From NCBI RefSeq assembly GCF_016591715.1, contig NZ_AP024109.1, positions 3,038,001 through 3,102,000 of the forward strand: a DNA stretch of 64,000 bases. Direction: 5' to 3'. Positions 54,123-62,191 of this stretch are shown in pieces. The translations under genes and the position numbers were made by a program. The notes beneath the pieces are model-generated. The model did no database searches. It had not been told where the DNA came from and was given only the letters and a program-made list of their open reading frames with translations. The stretch is from Mesorhizobium sp. J8. Lineage in GTDB: Bacteria > Pseudomonadota > Alphaproteobacteria > Rhizobiales > Rhizobiaceae. The stretch's first letter is position 1; every line of letters starts with the position of its first letter.

Positions 54123-55640
54123 TTAAGCCGGCGCTATTTCGCCGCTCCGATCATCCAGCCCTGCCGGCGCGACGACCACATTGTCCAGCGGCGCCGTGAG
54201 CGTCCAGCGCAGAAAGCCGGGCTGTCGTTCTAGCGAGGCGCTGCCGGAGAGGCTGGTGGGCACGACCCGCTGCAGCACGACACTACCGAAGCCCAGATGC
54301 GGCTCGTCCTCGACTGGCTCCGCGGCCTGCGCCGTGCGCTCTTCCCAGACCAGCTCGAACTGGCTGCGATCCTCGGCGTTCGTGGGCATTCGCCAGCTCA
54401 CCCGAACCGCGCCGCTGTCTCCTGAAAGCGCGCCGTATTTGGTGGAGTTGGTACCGAGCTCATGCAGCGCCATCCCGATGTTCTGCACGGCGTTGAGGCG
54501 CAGGGTCAACTCCGGCCCCGACAGCTCAACACGCTCGTCATGAGCGAAGGGCTTCAGATGCTCACGCACGAGGTCGGACATGCCGGCGCCGTGCCAGTCG
54601 TTCACCACTAGAAGATCGTGCGAGCGCGACAACGCCATGATGCGCTCGCGAATCTGATGCTCGAACAGGCGCGCGTCCTTCGCCCGCTTGGCGGTCTCGC
54701 GGATCATCGACAGGATGATCGCATACTGGTTCTTGACGCGGTGGTTCACCTCGCGCATCAGCAGCCGGATATGCTGCTCGCTGGCGCGCGTTGCAGTGAC
54801 GTCAGTGGCCATGCCGAACCATTCCTGGATCGCTCCGTGCTCGTCGAGGATGGGAACGGCGCGCGACAGAGTCCACCCGACGCTCCCGTCGGCGCGCCGC
54901 ACCCGGTGCTCCAGCTCGAATACAGAGCGCCCGGCTATCGCCCGGCCGATAGCCGCCTCGACGTTGGGTATATCCTCGGGAAAGAGATAGGTCTCGCGCC
55001 AGCGAACCGTCCGCCTTTCGGCAGTCGACACGGAACCGTGGCCCTCCAGCTCATGCATCTCCTGCCAGTCCGCGCTCATCCGATAGATCATGTCGGAGCT
55101 GGCGTCGACCAGCGCCCGGAACCGCTGCTCGCTCTCGCGCAGTCGCGTCGCTGCGAGCACCCGCGCCGTGGTCTCCGAGACGATGCACAGCACTGCCTCG
55201 ACCGAGCCGTCTTGCGCCCGCACCGCCGAATAGGAAACGTCGAAATACACCGTCTCGCCCACCCCACCCGAGCGCTCGATGTAGAAAGGCCGGTCCCTGG
55301 CCGAGAACGTCTTGCCGGTGGTGAGCACGCCGTTGAGCAGCGGCTCGAGGTCGTCCCACAGCTCCGCCCAGTTCTCCCGCGCCGGCCGGCCGAGCGCCCG
55401 CGGATGCTTGTCACCAATGGTCGGTGCGTAGGCGTCGTTGTAAAGCGCAACGAAATCCGGCCCGCAGAAAAGCACGATCTGGGCCTCGGAGGCCAGCATC
55501 AGGTCGACCGTGGTGCGCAGGCTCGGCGTCCACCTCTGAGGCGGGCCGAGAGGGCTCGAATTCCACCCGTAGTTGCGGATTAATCCGGCGACCTCGCCAT
55601 TGCCCGTAGGCCAGGATGTTGAGCTGGAACCGGTCCCCAT
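54123..55640 (-). CDS. HWE-family sensor histidine kinase with PAS domains
   Basis: 505 residues from ATG 55640 (weak ribosome binding site; the frame is open to 55751). An N-terminal PAS/GAF-like module opens with RNYGWNSSPLGPPQRWTPSL. A second PAS (RFRALVDASSDMIYRMS to VTATRASEQ) follows. The HWE dimerisation/phospho-acceptor is MREVNHRVKNQYAIILSMIR, and the ATPase domain has MALHELGTNSTKYGAL and the WxE element in FELVWEERTA. It is soluble, without membrane helices. No response regulator is adjacent. Relatives sense light, redox or stress. Confidence 0.92.
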   Translation of the reverse strand: MGTGSSSTSWPTGNGEVAGLIRNYGWNSSPLGPPQRWTPSLRTTVDLMLASEAQIVLFCGPDFVALYNDAYAPTIGDKHPRALGRPARENWAELWDDLEPLLNGVLTTGKTFSARDRPFYIERSGGVGETVYFDVSYSAVRAQDGSVEAVLCIVSETTARVLAATRLRESEQRFRALVDASSDMIYRMSADWQEMHELEGHGSVSTAERRTVRWRETYLFPEDIPNVEAAIGRAIAGRSVFELEHRVRRADGSVGWTLSRAVPILDEHGAIQEWFGMATDVTATRASEQHIRLLMREVNHRVKNQYAIILSMIRETAKRAKDARLFEHQIRERIMALSRSHDLLVVNDWHGAGMSDLVREHLKPFAHDERVELSGPELTLRLNAVQNIGMALHELGTNSTKYGALSGDSGAVRVSWRMPTNAEDRSQFELVWEERTAQAAEPVEDEPHLGFGSVVLQRVVPTSLSGSASLERQPGFLRWTLTAPLDNVVVAPAGLDDRSGEIAPA

Positions 55641-55802
55641 GGCCGCACTAACGCGCAAAATCGCTAAAGTATCCGTGCTCTGCGACAAAACTCTGTTGGC
55701 GGTGGGGGTGGTCGCGCGGCGGGGCCATGCCTCCGCCGGTCGTTCCACCAAGCGATCTCACGGGCCTTGGTAGCAGGGCGCGCGACTATTTCCGGAGTAC
55801 AA

Positions 55803-55831
55803 TGATCCAACCATTCATCCTGAGCGTACCA
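55803..55831 (+). promoter_or_regulatory. Candidate ECF11-type promoter upstream of tspO
   Basis: TGATCC at 55803-55808 is followed 18 bases later by TACCA at 55827. The -35 hexamer and spacing equal the two promoters at 59958-60044, but the -10 is weaker. The distance to the tspO ATG (55900) would fit a leader of about 60 bases. Confidence 0.35.
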
Positions 55832-55899
55832 GCGACGACCATTTGAGTGCTGGATTCGAAATTTGGGCAATGACGCGGCAGTATAGTCAAGAGAGCCAC

Positions 55900-56388
55900 A
55901 TGAAGCGCGGACGGTTGCCTTGGTTGTCCAGGGTTGCCATCGCCACGCTTCCGGTGGTTGCCGCCTCAATCCTGGGGCAGTTAGCGACTTATCCCAACCT
56001 CGGCTCTTGGTACGCTGGACTTGCCAAGCCATGGTTCAACCCTCCGAATTGGATTTTCGCCCCGGTGTGGACGATCTTGTATGTGTTGATGGCCTGTTCG
56101 GTTTGGCGCATCCTGAAAGTCGGGAGGAGGTACGGTGAACGTCGGACCGGGCTGCATCTCTTTTTCACTCAGCTCGCACTGAACGCCTTATGGTCCTGGC
56201 TATTTTTTGGGCTCCATAGTCCCTTCGCTGGCTTACTGAACATCTTGCCACAGTGGCTATTGATCATGGGGACGATAATCTGCTTCCGCAAAATCGATCT
56301 TGTGGCGGCTATATGTTTGGTGCCGCTGGCTGTGTGGGTTGCGTTTGCGTCCGTACTTAACTTTGAAATCTGGCGACTGAACCTTTGA
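55900..56388 (+). CDS. tspO: TspO/MBR family protein
   Basis: 162 residues from ATG 55900, after AAGAGAGCC; an upstream in-frame ATG at 55843 is less likely. Five membrane helices carry the family marks WYAGLAKPWFNPPNWIFAPVWTILY, ALNALWSWLFFGLHSP and a late PLAVWVAFASVLNFEIWRLN. TspO binds porphyrins and lipids and modulates oxidative and pigment-related responses in alphaproteobacteria. Its position 4 kb from the sigma/ChrR module and the candidate promoter make it a plausible regulon member. Confidence 0.93.
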   Translation: MKRGRLPWLSRVAIATLPVVAASILGQLATYPNLGSWYAGLAKPWFNPPNWIFAPVWTILYVLMACSVWRILKVGRRYGERRTGLHLFFTQLALNALWSWLFFGLHSPFAGLLNILPQWLLIMGTIICFRKIDLVAAICLVPLAVWVAFASVLNFEIWRLNL

Positions 56389-56529
56389 CCGCGAAACAAT
56401 GTGTTCCTCATATAGTGTGATCTCTCTTTTGCGATCGTCGGACATACGGACCGAATGAGTCAGGCCGTCGTCACGAACCTCTTAACAGAGGATATCAACC
56501 CCCGCTGCTAGCGTTCGGCCATCCAAAAT

Positions 56530-57771
56530 TCAGCCTGAACCTGGGACTGGCCATGATTGATCGACTTCGAAAACGAACAGTCCCACGTCGATCATCTCGT
56601 TTTTGAAACCGGCCTCGCAATAGGCAAGGTAATATTCCCACATGCGGCGGAAACGGCGGTCGAAACCGAGGGCCAGAACGGCAGCCGAGTTCTGTCGGAA
56701 GCGACTGCGCCATTCAGCAAGCGTGCGTGCATAGCTCTCCCCGAAAAATTCTGACGATGCGAGTTTCAAGCCCGCGGCCTGAGCATGCGCAACGATCAGC
56801 GCCTTGGTGGGCAGCATGCCGCCCGGAAAGATATAGCGCTGAATGAAGTCTGGGTTCCTGCGATAGCTCTCGAAGCGGCTGTCGTCGATGCTGATCACCT
56901 GCAGCACCGCCTTGCCGTCGGGTTTCAGCAATCGCCGCAGCTTGTCGAAATAGGCCGGCCAGTAGTGCTCTCCCACCGCTTCCAGCATCTCGATGGAGAC
57001 GATGCCGTCGAACGCGCCGCCGCAATCGCGGTAGTCCTGCAGCTCCAACTTGACTTTGTCGCGAACGCCGCTCTTCTCAGCGACGTCCCTGGCACAGGCA
57101 AGTTGTTCTGTTGAGAGGGTGATGCCCTTGACGCTGGCGCCCGCCTTGGCGAGCCGCGCAGCAAGCGCACCCCAGCCGCATCCGATCTCAAGGATCTCTG
57201 CACCCGCATGCGCCGCGAGCAGCTCGGCGACACGGTCGAGCTTATTCTCCTGCGCCTCTTCCAGCGTATCGGTGTTGGCCCGGTAGAGCGCCGATGAATA
57301 GGTCATGCTCGGATCAAGCCACAGGCGGTAGAATTCGTTGCCGAGGTCGTAGTGGAAGGCAATGTTGCGCCGACTGCCGCGACGGCTGTTGGCCCGGAGA
57401 AGATGACGTGCGCGGTTCAACAGGCGGACGGGCAGCAGGCCGGTGATGGCATGCTCGATCTCGGCTATGTTGACCGCGGCGAGTTCGAGGAGTGCCGTCA
57501 GGTCAGGGCTCGACCAGTCGCAGTCCATGTAAGCCTCGGCAAAGGCGATATCGCCGCCCGCCAGCAGACGTCGCAATGCGCGCCAGCGATAGAGCACGAC
57601 CGTCGCTTCAGGGCCGGGCCTGCCTGTCTGATGGTCTAGCGTCGCGCCGTTCGGCAAGCGCACGGTGATCTTACCGACCTTTAGGCAGCCGATCAGCCGT
57701 TTGAGGACGGGGCCAACGAATATGCCGGACCACGGATCGGCTTTAGCCCTGCTTTCAGTATCCAGCGACAT
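56530..57771 (-). CDS. Cyclopropane-fatty-acyl-phospholipid synthase family protein (first copy)
   Basis: 413 residues from ATG 57771, sharing its A with the TGA of the DUF1365 gene (TGATG). The SAM-binding motif is ILEIGCGWGALAARLAKAG. Preceding segments FHYDLGNEFYRLWLDPSMTYSSALY and IEMLEAVGEHYWPAYF are characteristic. The conserved C-terminal Cys is present in YYLAYCEAGF. It methylenates or methylates unsaturated phospholipid acyl chains. It is the last gene of the FAD oxidoreductase-DUF1365-Cfa operon driven by the ECF11-type promoter. Confidence 0.93.
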   Translation of the reverse strand: MSLDTESRAKADPWSGIFVGPVLKRLIGCLKVGKITVRLPNGATLDHQTGRPGPEATVVLYRWRALRRLLAGGDIAFAEAYMDCDWSSPDLTALLELAAVNIAEIEHAITGLLPVRLLNRARHLLRANSRRGSRRNIAFHYDLGNEFYRLWLDPSMTYSSALYRANTDTLEEAQENKLDRVAELLAAHAGAEILEIGCGWGALAARLAKAGASVKGITLSTEQLACARDVAEKSGVRDKVKLELQDYRDCGGAFDGIVSIEMLEAVGEHYWPAYFDKLRRLLKPDGKAVLQVISIDDSRFESYRRNPDFIQRYIFPGGMLPTKALIVAHAQAAGLKLASSEFFGESYARTLAEWRSRFRQNSAAVLALGFDRRFRRMWEYYLAYCEAGFKNEMIDVGLFVFEVDQSWPVPGSG

Positions 57772-58568
57772 CAGGCTCGGTCTCTCTCGGTATAAGGCAA
57801 GGCGACATGGGTGACGGGATGACGAGGTGGGGCAGGGCGCTGTTGGAGCCGTACGCCTTTTGCCCAAAGCAGCAGCGCCTCCCAATGGATGCCGGCGATC
57901 ACCTTCAGCGTCAGCAGCGGATAGGAGAGGAACGCGCGCATGAGCGCGCCATCGGTTAGGTCACGGCGCTTTCCGGAGAAGCTGGCCACGATCAGCGGCC
58001 CTTCGCCATCGCTGCCTGTGATGTGGATGGCGACGCTCTCGCCCGGCAGGCCGATCCGGAAGCGGTAGCCCATTCCCATTGCGATGAAAGGCGAAACGTA
58101 GAAGCGTTTGTCGCAACGCTGCCTGACGGTGCCGTCATGAGCCTCGCCGACGGGGATGAGATAGCTGTGGCGCTGGCCGAAGGTGTTGTTGACCTCGTAG
58201 AGGATCGCTTGCATGTCGCCGTGCCGGTTGTGACAGAAATAGAGGCTGAGCGGATTGAAGGCGTAGCCGAGCATGCGCGGCATGGAGAGCAACTGGATCG
58301 CACCGCCACTCTCGATGCCCGCCGCCTCAAGCTGACGTTCGACGTAGGCCTTCAGCGCTCCGCCGGACCCATCGCCGTGATCCGCATCGGCAAAGCCGAA
58401 CAGATTGAACCGGTTGTGCGACAACAGGTGAAGCCTCTTGCTCAAAAGCTCGATCTCGTCGAGGTCGAGCAGAAGGAAGAACATGCGATAGGACAGCCGA
58501 TGGCGCCGCGGCTTCAGCCGCTGGTGCATGACCTTGCCGGCATAGAGGGCTGACCGCAGTTTCGGCAT
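57771..58568 (-). CDS. DUF1365 domain protein
   Basis: 265 residues from ATG 58568, which shares its A with the preceding stop (TGATG); GTG 58571 is possible. Family marks are SALYAGKVMHQRLKPRRHRLSYRMFFLLLDLDE, MPRMLGYAFNPLSLYFCHN, KRFYVSPFIAMGMGYRF and the C-terminal HWEALLLWAKG. The molecular activity is unknown. It is almost always located between an FAD-dependent oxidoreductase and a Cfa-family gene, as here, so it likely acts on the same acyl chains. Confidence 0.9.
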   Translation of the reverse strand: MPKLRSALYAGKVMHQRLKPRRHRLSYRMFFLLLDLDEIELLSKRLHLLSHNRFNLFGFADADHGDGSGGALKAYVERQLEAAGIESGGAIQLLSMPRMLGYAFNPLSLYFCHNRHGDMQAILYEVNNTFGQRHSYLIPVGEAHDGTVRQRCDKRFYVSPFIAMGMGYRFRIGLPGESVAIHITGSDGEGPLIVASFSGKRRDLTDGALMRAFLSYPLLTLKVIAGIHWEALLLWAKGVRLQQRPAPPRHPVTHVALPYTERDRA

Positions 58569-59902
58569 CACGCTGCCGCAAGGTGGTGCCGCGTTGCGGC
58601 GTCACTGATGTGGATACGGCCCGATTCATTGGTCACGCTCCAGGGCCGGCGAACCCCGCCCAGCGCCTCGGCAACCGCAAGGCCGGCCTGCAGGCCATCC
58701 TCGTGGAAGCCAGCGCCGAAATAGGCGCCGCAGAACCAGGTGTTGCGGCTGCCCTGCAAGGACCACAGCTTCTGCTGTGCACGGATCGCGGCGGCATCGA
58801 AGATGGGGTGTTCGTAGATTTCGCGATGCCGCACCATATTGATCTCCGGTTCCACGACGGGATTGAGGGTAACGAAGAGCTGTTCGTCGTCGGGCAGGGA
58901 TTGCAGCCTATTCATCCAATACGAAACCGATAGCTTTCGGGTTTCGCCTTGGCATTCGGTCAGATAGTTCCAGCTCGACCAGGCGCGCTTGCGGCGTGGC
59001 ATCAGACGCGGGTCCGCATGCAGCACCGCTTCGTTGCGGCTGTATCCGAAACTGCCGAGCAGCCGCCCTTCCTCGTGGCTTGGATCGGACAGCATGCGCA
59101 GCGCCTGGTCGGCATGCGTGGCGACCACGACATGGTCGAAACGCTGCTCGACGCCCTCCATGTCGGTGAGCCAGACCGCATCGCCGCGCCTGGTGATTGA
59201 GCGCACGCCGCGCCCGACAAACGCGCGGCCGGCAAGGCTCTTGGCCAGCCGCTGGACATATTTGCGGCTGCCGCCGTCGACCGTGCGCCAGATCGGCCGT
59301 CCTGCCAATTTCAACAGGCCATGGTTCTCGCAGAAGCGGATGAAAGCGGCGGCCGGATAGCTGCCTACCTCCAGCGCCGGTGTCGACCATATCGCTGCCG
59401 CCATCGGATAGAGGTGATCTTCGCGAAATGCCGCGCTATAACCCTTGGCGTCGAGATATTCTGTCAGGCTGACCTCGCCGATGCGTGCGATGTCGTGGGG
59501 CGCCTCGCGATAAAAGCGCAGCAGCTCTTTCAGCATTTGCCAGAAGCGCAGCCGGCCGACATTGGACGGTTGCGCGAGCAGCCCGCCAAGCCCGCTTCCT
59601 GAATATTCCAGGCGGCCGCCATCCAGTGAGACGGCAAAGGACATGTCGGAGGCCTTGCTGCGCACGCCGAGATGATCGAACAAAGCCGTCAGGTTGGGGT
59701 AGGTGACTTCGTTGTAGACGATGAAGCCGGTATCGACGGGTGTGCCTCCGGCATGGACGGTGTTGCTGTGACCGCCGAGACGTCGATCCACCTCGAACAG
59801 CGAGACCCTGTGGCGGGTCGAAAGCAGCCATGCCGCGGACAGCCCGGAAATGCCGCTACCGACGACCGCAATGTCCATCGGCTTGTCCGCTTCCAAATGC
59901 AT
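58568..59902 (-). CDS. FAD-dependent oxidoreductase (COG2907 NAD/FAD-binding protein)
   Basis: 444 residues from ATG 59902 (ATG 59878 is an alternative). The Rossmann FAD site is DIAVVGSGISGLSAAWLLS, followed by GGHSNTV, VDTGFIVYNEVTYPNL and the C-terminal WFCGAYFGAGFHEDGL. It resembles amine-oxidase/desaturase-type flavoproteins. It is the first gene of the leftward operon, with a TGATCC-N18-TAGAA promoter 50-85 bases upstream. In related bacteria this gene set acts on phospholipid fatty acids; the exact oxidation is not known to me. Confidence 0.9.
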   Translation of the reverse strand: MHLEADKPMDIAVVGSGISGLSAAWLLSTRHRVSLFEVDRRLGGHSNTVHAGGTPVDTGFIVYNEVTYPNLTALFDHLGVRSKASDMSFAVSLDGGRLEYSGSGLGGLLAQPSNVGRLRFWQMLKELLRFYREAPHDIARIGEVSLTEYLDAKGYSAAFREDHLYPMAAAIWSTPALEVGSYPAAAFIRFCENHGLLKLAGRPIWRTVDGGSRKYVQRLAKSLAGRAFVGRGVRSITRRGDAVWLTDMEGVEQRFDHVVVATHADQALRMLSDPSHEEGRLLGSFGYSRNEAVLHADPRLMPRRKRAWSSWNYLTECQGETRKLSVSYWMNRLQSLPDDEQLFVTLNPVVEPEINMVRHREIYEHPIFDAAAIRAQQKLWSLQGSRNTWFCGAYFGAGFHEDGLQAGLAVAEALGGVRRPWSVTNESGRIHISDAATRHHLAAA

Positions 59903-59957
59903 GCGATCGGCCCTCAGATTCGCTATGGAAGGGTTCGCCTTCCTCCCCTAATTTCGA

Positions 59958-59987
59958 TTTCTACGCAGCGGTGCGTGTTGTGGATCA
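59958..59987 (-). promoter_or_regulatory. ECF11 (RpoE/ChrR)-type promoter, leftward operon
   Basis: On the minus strand, TGATCC (59987-59982) is followed after exactly 18 bases by TAGAA (59963-59959). This fits the alphaproteobacterial RpoE consensus TGATCC-N18-TAAnA. It implies a start about 49 bases before the flavoprotein ATG. Confidence 0.82.
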
Positions 59988-60015
59988 CCGTCTTCGGCAG
60001 CCGTTGCGCGGCTTG

Positions 60016-60044
60016 TGATCCGAAAAAGGTTGCCGCGCGTAAAA
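60016..60044 (+). promoter_or_regulatory. ECF11 (RpoE/ChrR)-type promoter, rightward operon
   Basis: TGATCC (60016-60021), 18 bases, then TAAAA (60040-60044). It should start transcription near 60050 and give the sigma operon its own feedback promoter. This decides the sigma start at ATG 60126 over ATG 60051. Confidence 0.85.
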
Positions 60045-60125
60045 GGACGCATGAATGCATCGGGACATTTTTTCATTGCCGACAAAGCCATTCTCGCCTT
60101 CGATCCTGCGAAGACCGGATTGGCG

Positions 60126-60707
60126 ATGACCGTGCGCGCGGATCAAGAACTTCTGTCGCCGCTGGAAGCGAGCCGTTTGCTGATGGCAGTTGCGGCAAAG
60201 CGCGACCGCGCAGCCTTCGCGGTTTTGTTCGCCTTCTATGCGCCGCGGCTTAAGGCCTTCCTCAGGCGCAGCGGAATGACGGCGTCTGTCGCCGAGGACG
60301 TCGCGCAAGAGACCATGCTGTTGGTCTGGAAGAAGGCGTCCTACTTCGATCCTGCGCGTGCGGGGGCGTCTACCTGGATATTCACCATCGCCCGAAATGC
60401 GCGGATCGACCGGCTGCGCCGTGACGGCAGGTCCGCGGCGATTACTGAGGCTTTCGACCGCTCCGACGAACCGGATGAGCCGGTTTCGGGCGAGCAGATG
60501 ATAATCGCGGCCGAACGGGAAGAGCGGGTGCGAACCGCAATTGCACTGCTGCCGCCCGAGCAGGCCGACGTCCTGAAGAAATCGTTCTTCGGCGAGGAAA
60601 CCCAATCTGAGATTGCGGATGCGGTCGGCATCCCGCTCGGTACTGTCAAATCGCGCGTCAGGTTGGCTCTGGGCCGCCTGCGCCAAATCCTGGACGACCT
60701 CAAATGA
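60126..60707 (+). CDS. rpoE: ECF sigma factor, ECF11 (RpoE, photooxidative stress type)
   Basis: 193 residues from ATG 60126; the frame extends to 60051, but that ATG coincides with the predicted transcription start. Region 2 (AFAVLFAFYAPRLKAFLRRSG, VAEDVAQETMLLVWKKASYFDP, TWIFTIARNARIDRLRR) and region 4 (LPPEQADVLKKSFFGEETQSEIADAVGIPLGTVKSRVRLAL) are clear. Its gene overlaps the chrR-type anti-sigma gene by four bases. In Rhodobacter the homologue is released by singlet oxygen. It likely drives both divergent operons here. Confidence 0.93.
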   Translation: MTVRADQELLSPLEASRLLMAVAAKRDRAAFAVLFAFYAPRLKAFLRRSGMTASVAEDVAQETMLLVWKKASYFDPARAGASTWIFTIARNARIDRLRRDGRSAAITEAFDRSDEPDEPVSGEQMIIAAEREERVRTAIALLPPEQADVLKKSFFGEETQSEIADAVGIPLGTVKSRVRLALGRLRQILDDLK

Positions 60708-61357
60708 TCAAGCATCATCCAAGTGATGAGACGCTGTTCCGCTACGCCAATGGCTCGCTGGAACCTGGCCCGCAGATCGTGGTGGCGGTCCATGTTGGTG
60801 GCTGCGAAACCTGCTCCTCTCGCATAGGCGAGTACGAAGCCGTGGGCGGATCGTGGCTGCATGACATCGAGCCGGAACCCGTGGAAACCGGGGCCCTCGA
60901 TCGCGTGATGGGGGCGATCGACGCCAACGTGGCTGGTCGTGGCGCAGCGGCGCCGAGGCAGAGGTTGCCGCGGGCAGATATCGGCATCCGTTTGCCCCAG
61001 GTGCTGGACGATTGTGGGATCGGCCCATGGCGCTGGATCGGACCTGGCGTGCGCTGGAGCCGCGTGACGCTGCCCGAAGATGACAGGGCCAACGTCATGC
61101 TCCTGAAGGTTACTGCCGGTCGCCGGCTCCCGGAACACACCCATGTTGGCTTGGAATACACCCATGTGCTCAAAGGGGCTTTCCACGATGCGCGCGGCCG
61201 CTACGGCCCTGGGGATCTCGACGAGGCCGACGATCAGGTCCAGCACCAGCCGATCGTGGACAAGGACGGCGAATGCATCTGCATTGCCGCGGTCGAGGGC
61301 CACACGAAGCTGCGTGGCTTCTTTGGCAGGCTGATCCAGCCGCTGTTCGGCGGTTGA
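60704..61357 (+). CDS. chrR: ChrR family zinc anti-sigma factor
   Basis: 217 residues; ATG overlaps the sigma stop (ATGA). The N-terminal zinc anti-sigma motif has H5, H30, C34 and C37 (HHPSDETLFRYA and VAVHVGGCETCSS), matching R. sphaeroides ChrR with a one-residue shift. The C-terminal cupin carries H145, H147 and E151 in RLPEHTHVGLEYTHVLKG. It sequesters the sigma factor and releases it on singlet oxygen or peroxide. Confidence 0.93.
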   Translation: MIKHHPSDETLFRYANGSLEPGPQIVVAVHVGGCETCSSRIGEYEAVGGSWLHDIEPEPVETGALDRVMGAIDANVAGRGAAAPRQRLPRADIGIRLPQVLDDCGIGPWRWIGPGVRWSRVTLPEDDRANVMLLKVTAGRRLPEHTHVGLEYTHVLKGAFHDARGRYGPGDLDEADDQVQHQPIVDKDGECICIAAVEGHTKLRGFFGRLIQPLFGG

Positions 61358-61366
61358 ACGTCATAG

Positions 61367-62191
61367 ATGGGCATCGTCGCAGCCATCGTCGTTGCCGCCG
61401 TCGGTCTTGCCTTGACCATGGCTATGGCGTGGCTGATCGCGATCCGCACCGGCCGGTCTGGTTGGGTCGACGCGATCTGGTCGTTCGCGGTCGGAATCTT
61501 CGGCGCCTATGCGGCGCTCTTCGCCACCGCTGAAGCCGACAATGAGTGGCGTCAATGGCTTGTCGCCACCTTGGCGCTGGCTTGGTCGCTCCGGCTTGGT
61601 CTCCATATTGCGATGCGCACCATTGGCGACGGCCGTGACGACCCGCGTTATGGTCAACTCAGGCAGCAGTGGGGTGCCGCCTTTGCATCCCGGCTGTTCT
61701 GGTTTCTCCAGATTCAGGCGGCGGCTGCCTTCCTGCTGGTGATGGCAATCATGGCCGCGGCCCACAACCCGGCACCGGAACTTGGTTTCAGCGACCTGAC
61801 TGGCATTGTGATCATACTGGTGGCTGTCGGCGGCGAGGCGCTCGCTGATCGTCAACTGAAGGCCTTTCGCACCGATCGGGCTAACAAGGGGAAGGTCTGC
61901 GATATCGGCCTGTGGGGCCTGTCCAGGCATCCGAACTACTTCTTCGAATGGCTGGGCTGGATCGCTTACGCCGCAATCGCGGTCGGTACCCAGCCAGTCA
62001 ATCCCTGGGGCTTTGCCGCGCTTGCCGGGCCGGTGCTGATGTACTGGCTGCTGGTCCATGTCTCGGGCATCCCGCCGCTCGAAGCGCATATGTTGCGCTC
62101 GCGCGGCGATCAGTTCCGGCGCTACCAGGCGCGCGTCAACGCCTTCTGGCCGGGCGCGCCGAAAGCGGCACCTATCAAGGCAGGGAGATGA
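61367..62191 (+). CDS. DUF1295 domain membrane protein (steroid 5-alpha-reductase/ICMT-like)
   Basis: 274 residues with about six membrane segments. The C-terminal marks are GLWGLSRHPNYFFEWLGWIAY and SGIPPLEAHMLRSRGDQFRRYQ. The fold includes NAD(P)H reductases and isoprenylcysteine methyltransferases. It starts nine bases after chrR and overlaps the second Cfa-family gene (ATGA). It is a good candidate for reduction or methyl transfer on membrane lipids within the sigma regulon. Confidence 0.9.
   Translation: MGIVAAIVVAAVGLALTMAMAWLIAIRTGRSGWVDAIWSFAVGIFGAYAALFATAEADNEWRQWLVATLALAWSLRLGLHIAMRTIGDGRDDPRYGQLRQQWGAAFASRLFWFLQIQAAAAFLLVMAIMAAAHNPAPELGFSDLTGIVIILVAVGGEALADRQLKAFRTDRANKGKVCDIGLWGLSRHPNYFFEWLGWIAYAAIAVGTQPVNPWGFAALAGPVLMYWLLVHVSGIPPLEAHMLRSRGDQFRRYQARVNAFWPGAPKAAPIKAGR

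Noticed and set aside
60051..60125. N-terminal extension of the sigma factor from ATG 60051
   Set aside because: This ATG coincides with the predicted transcription start of the TGATCC-N18-TAAAA promoter, and ECF11 proteins begin close to the region reached from 60126.
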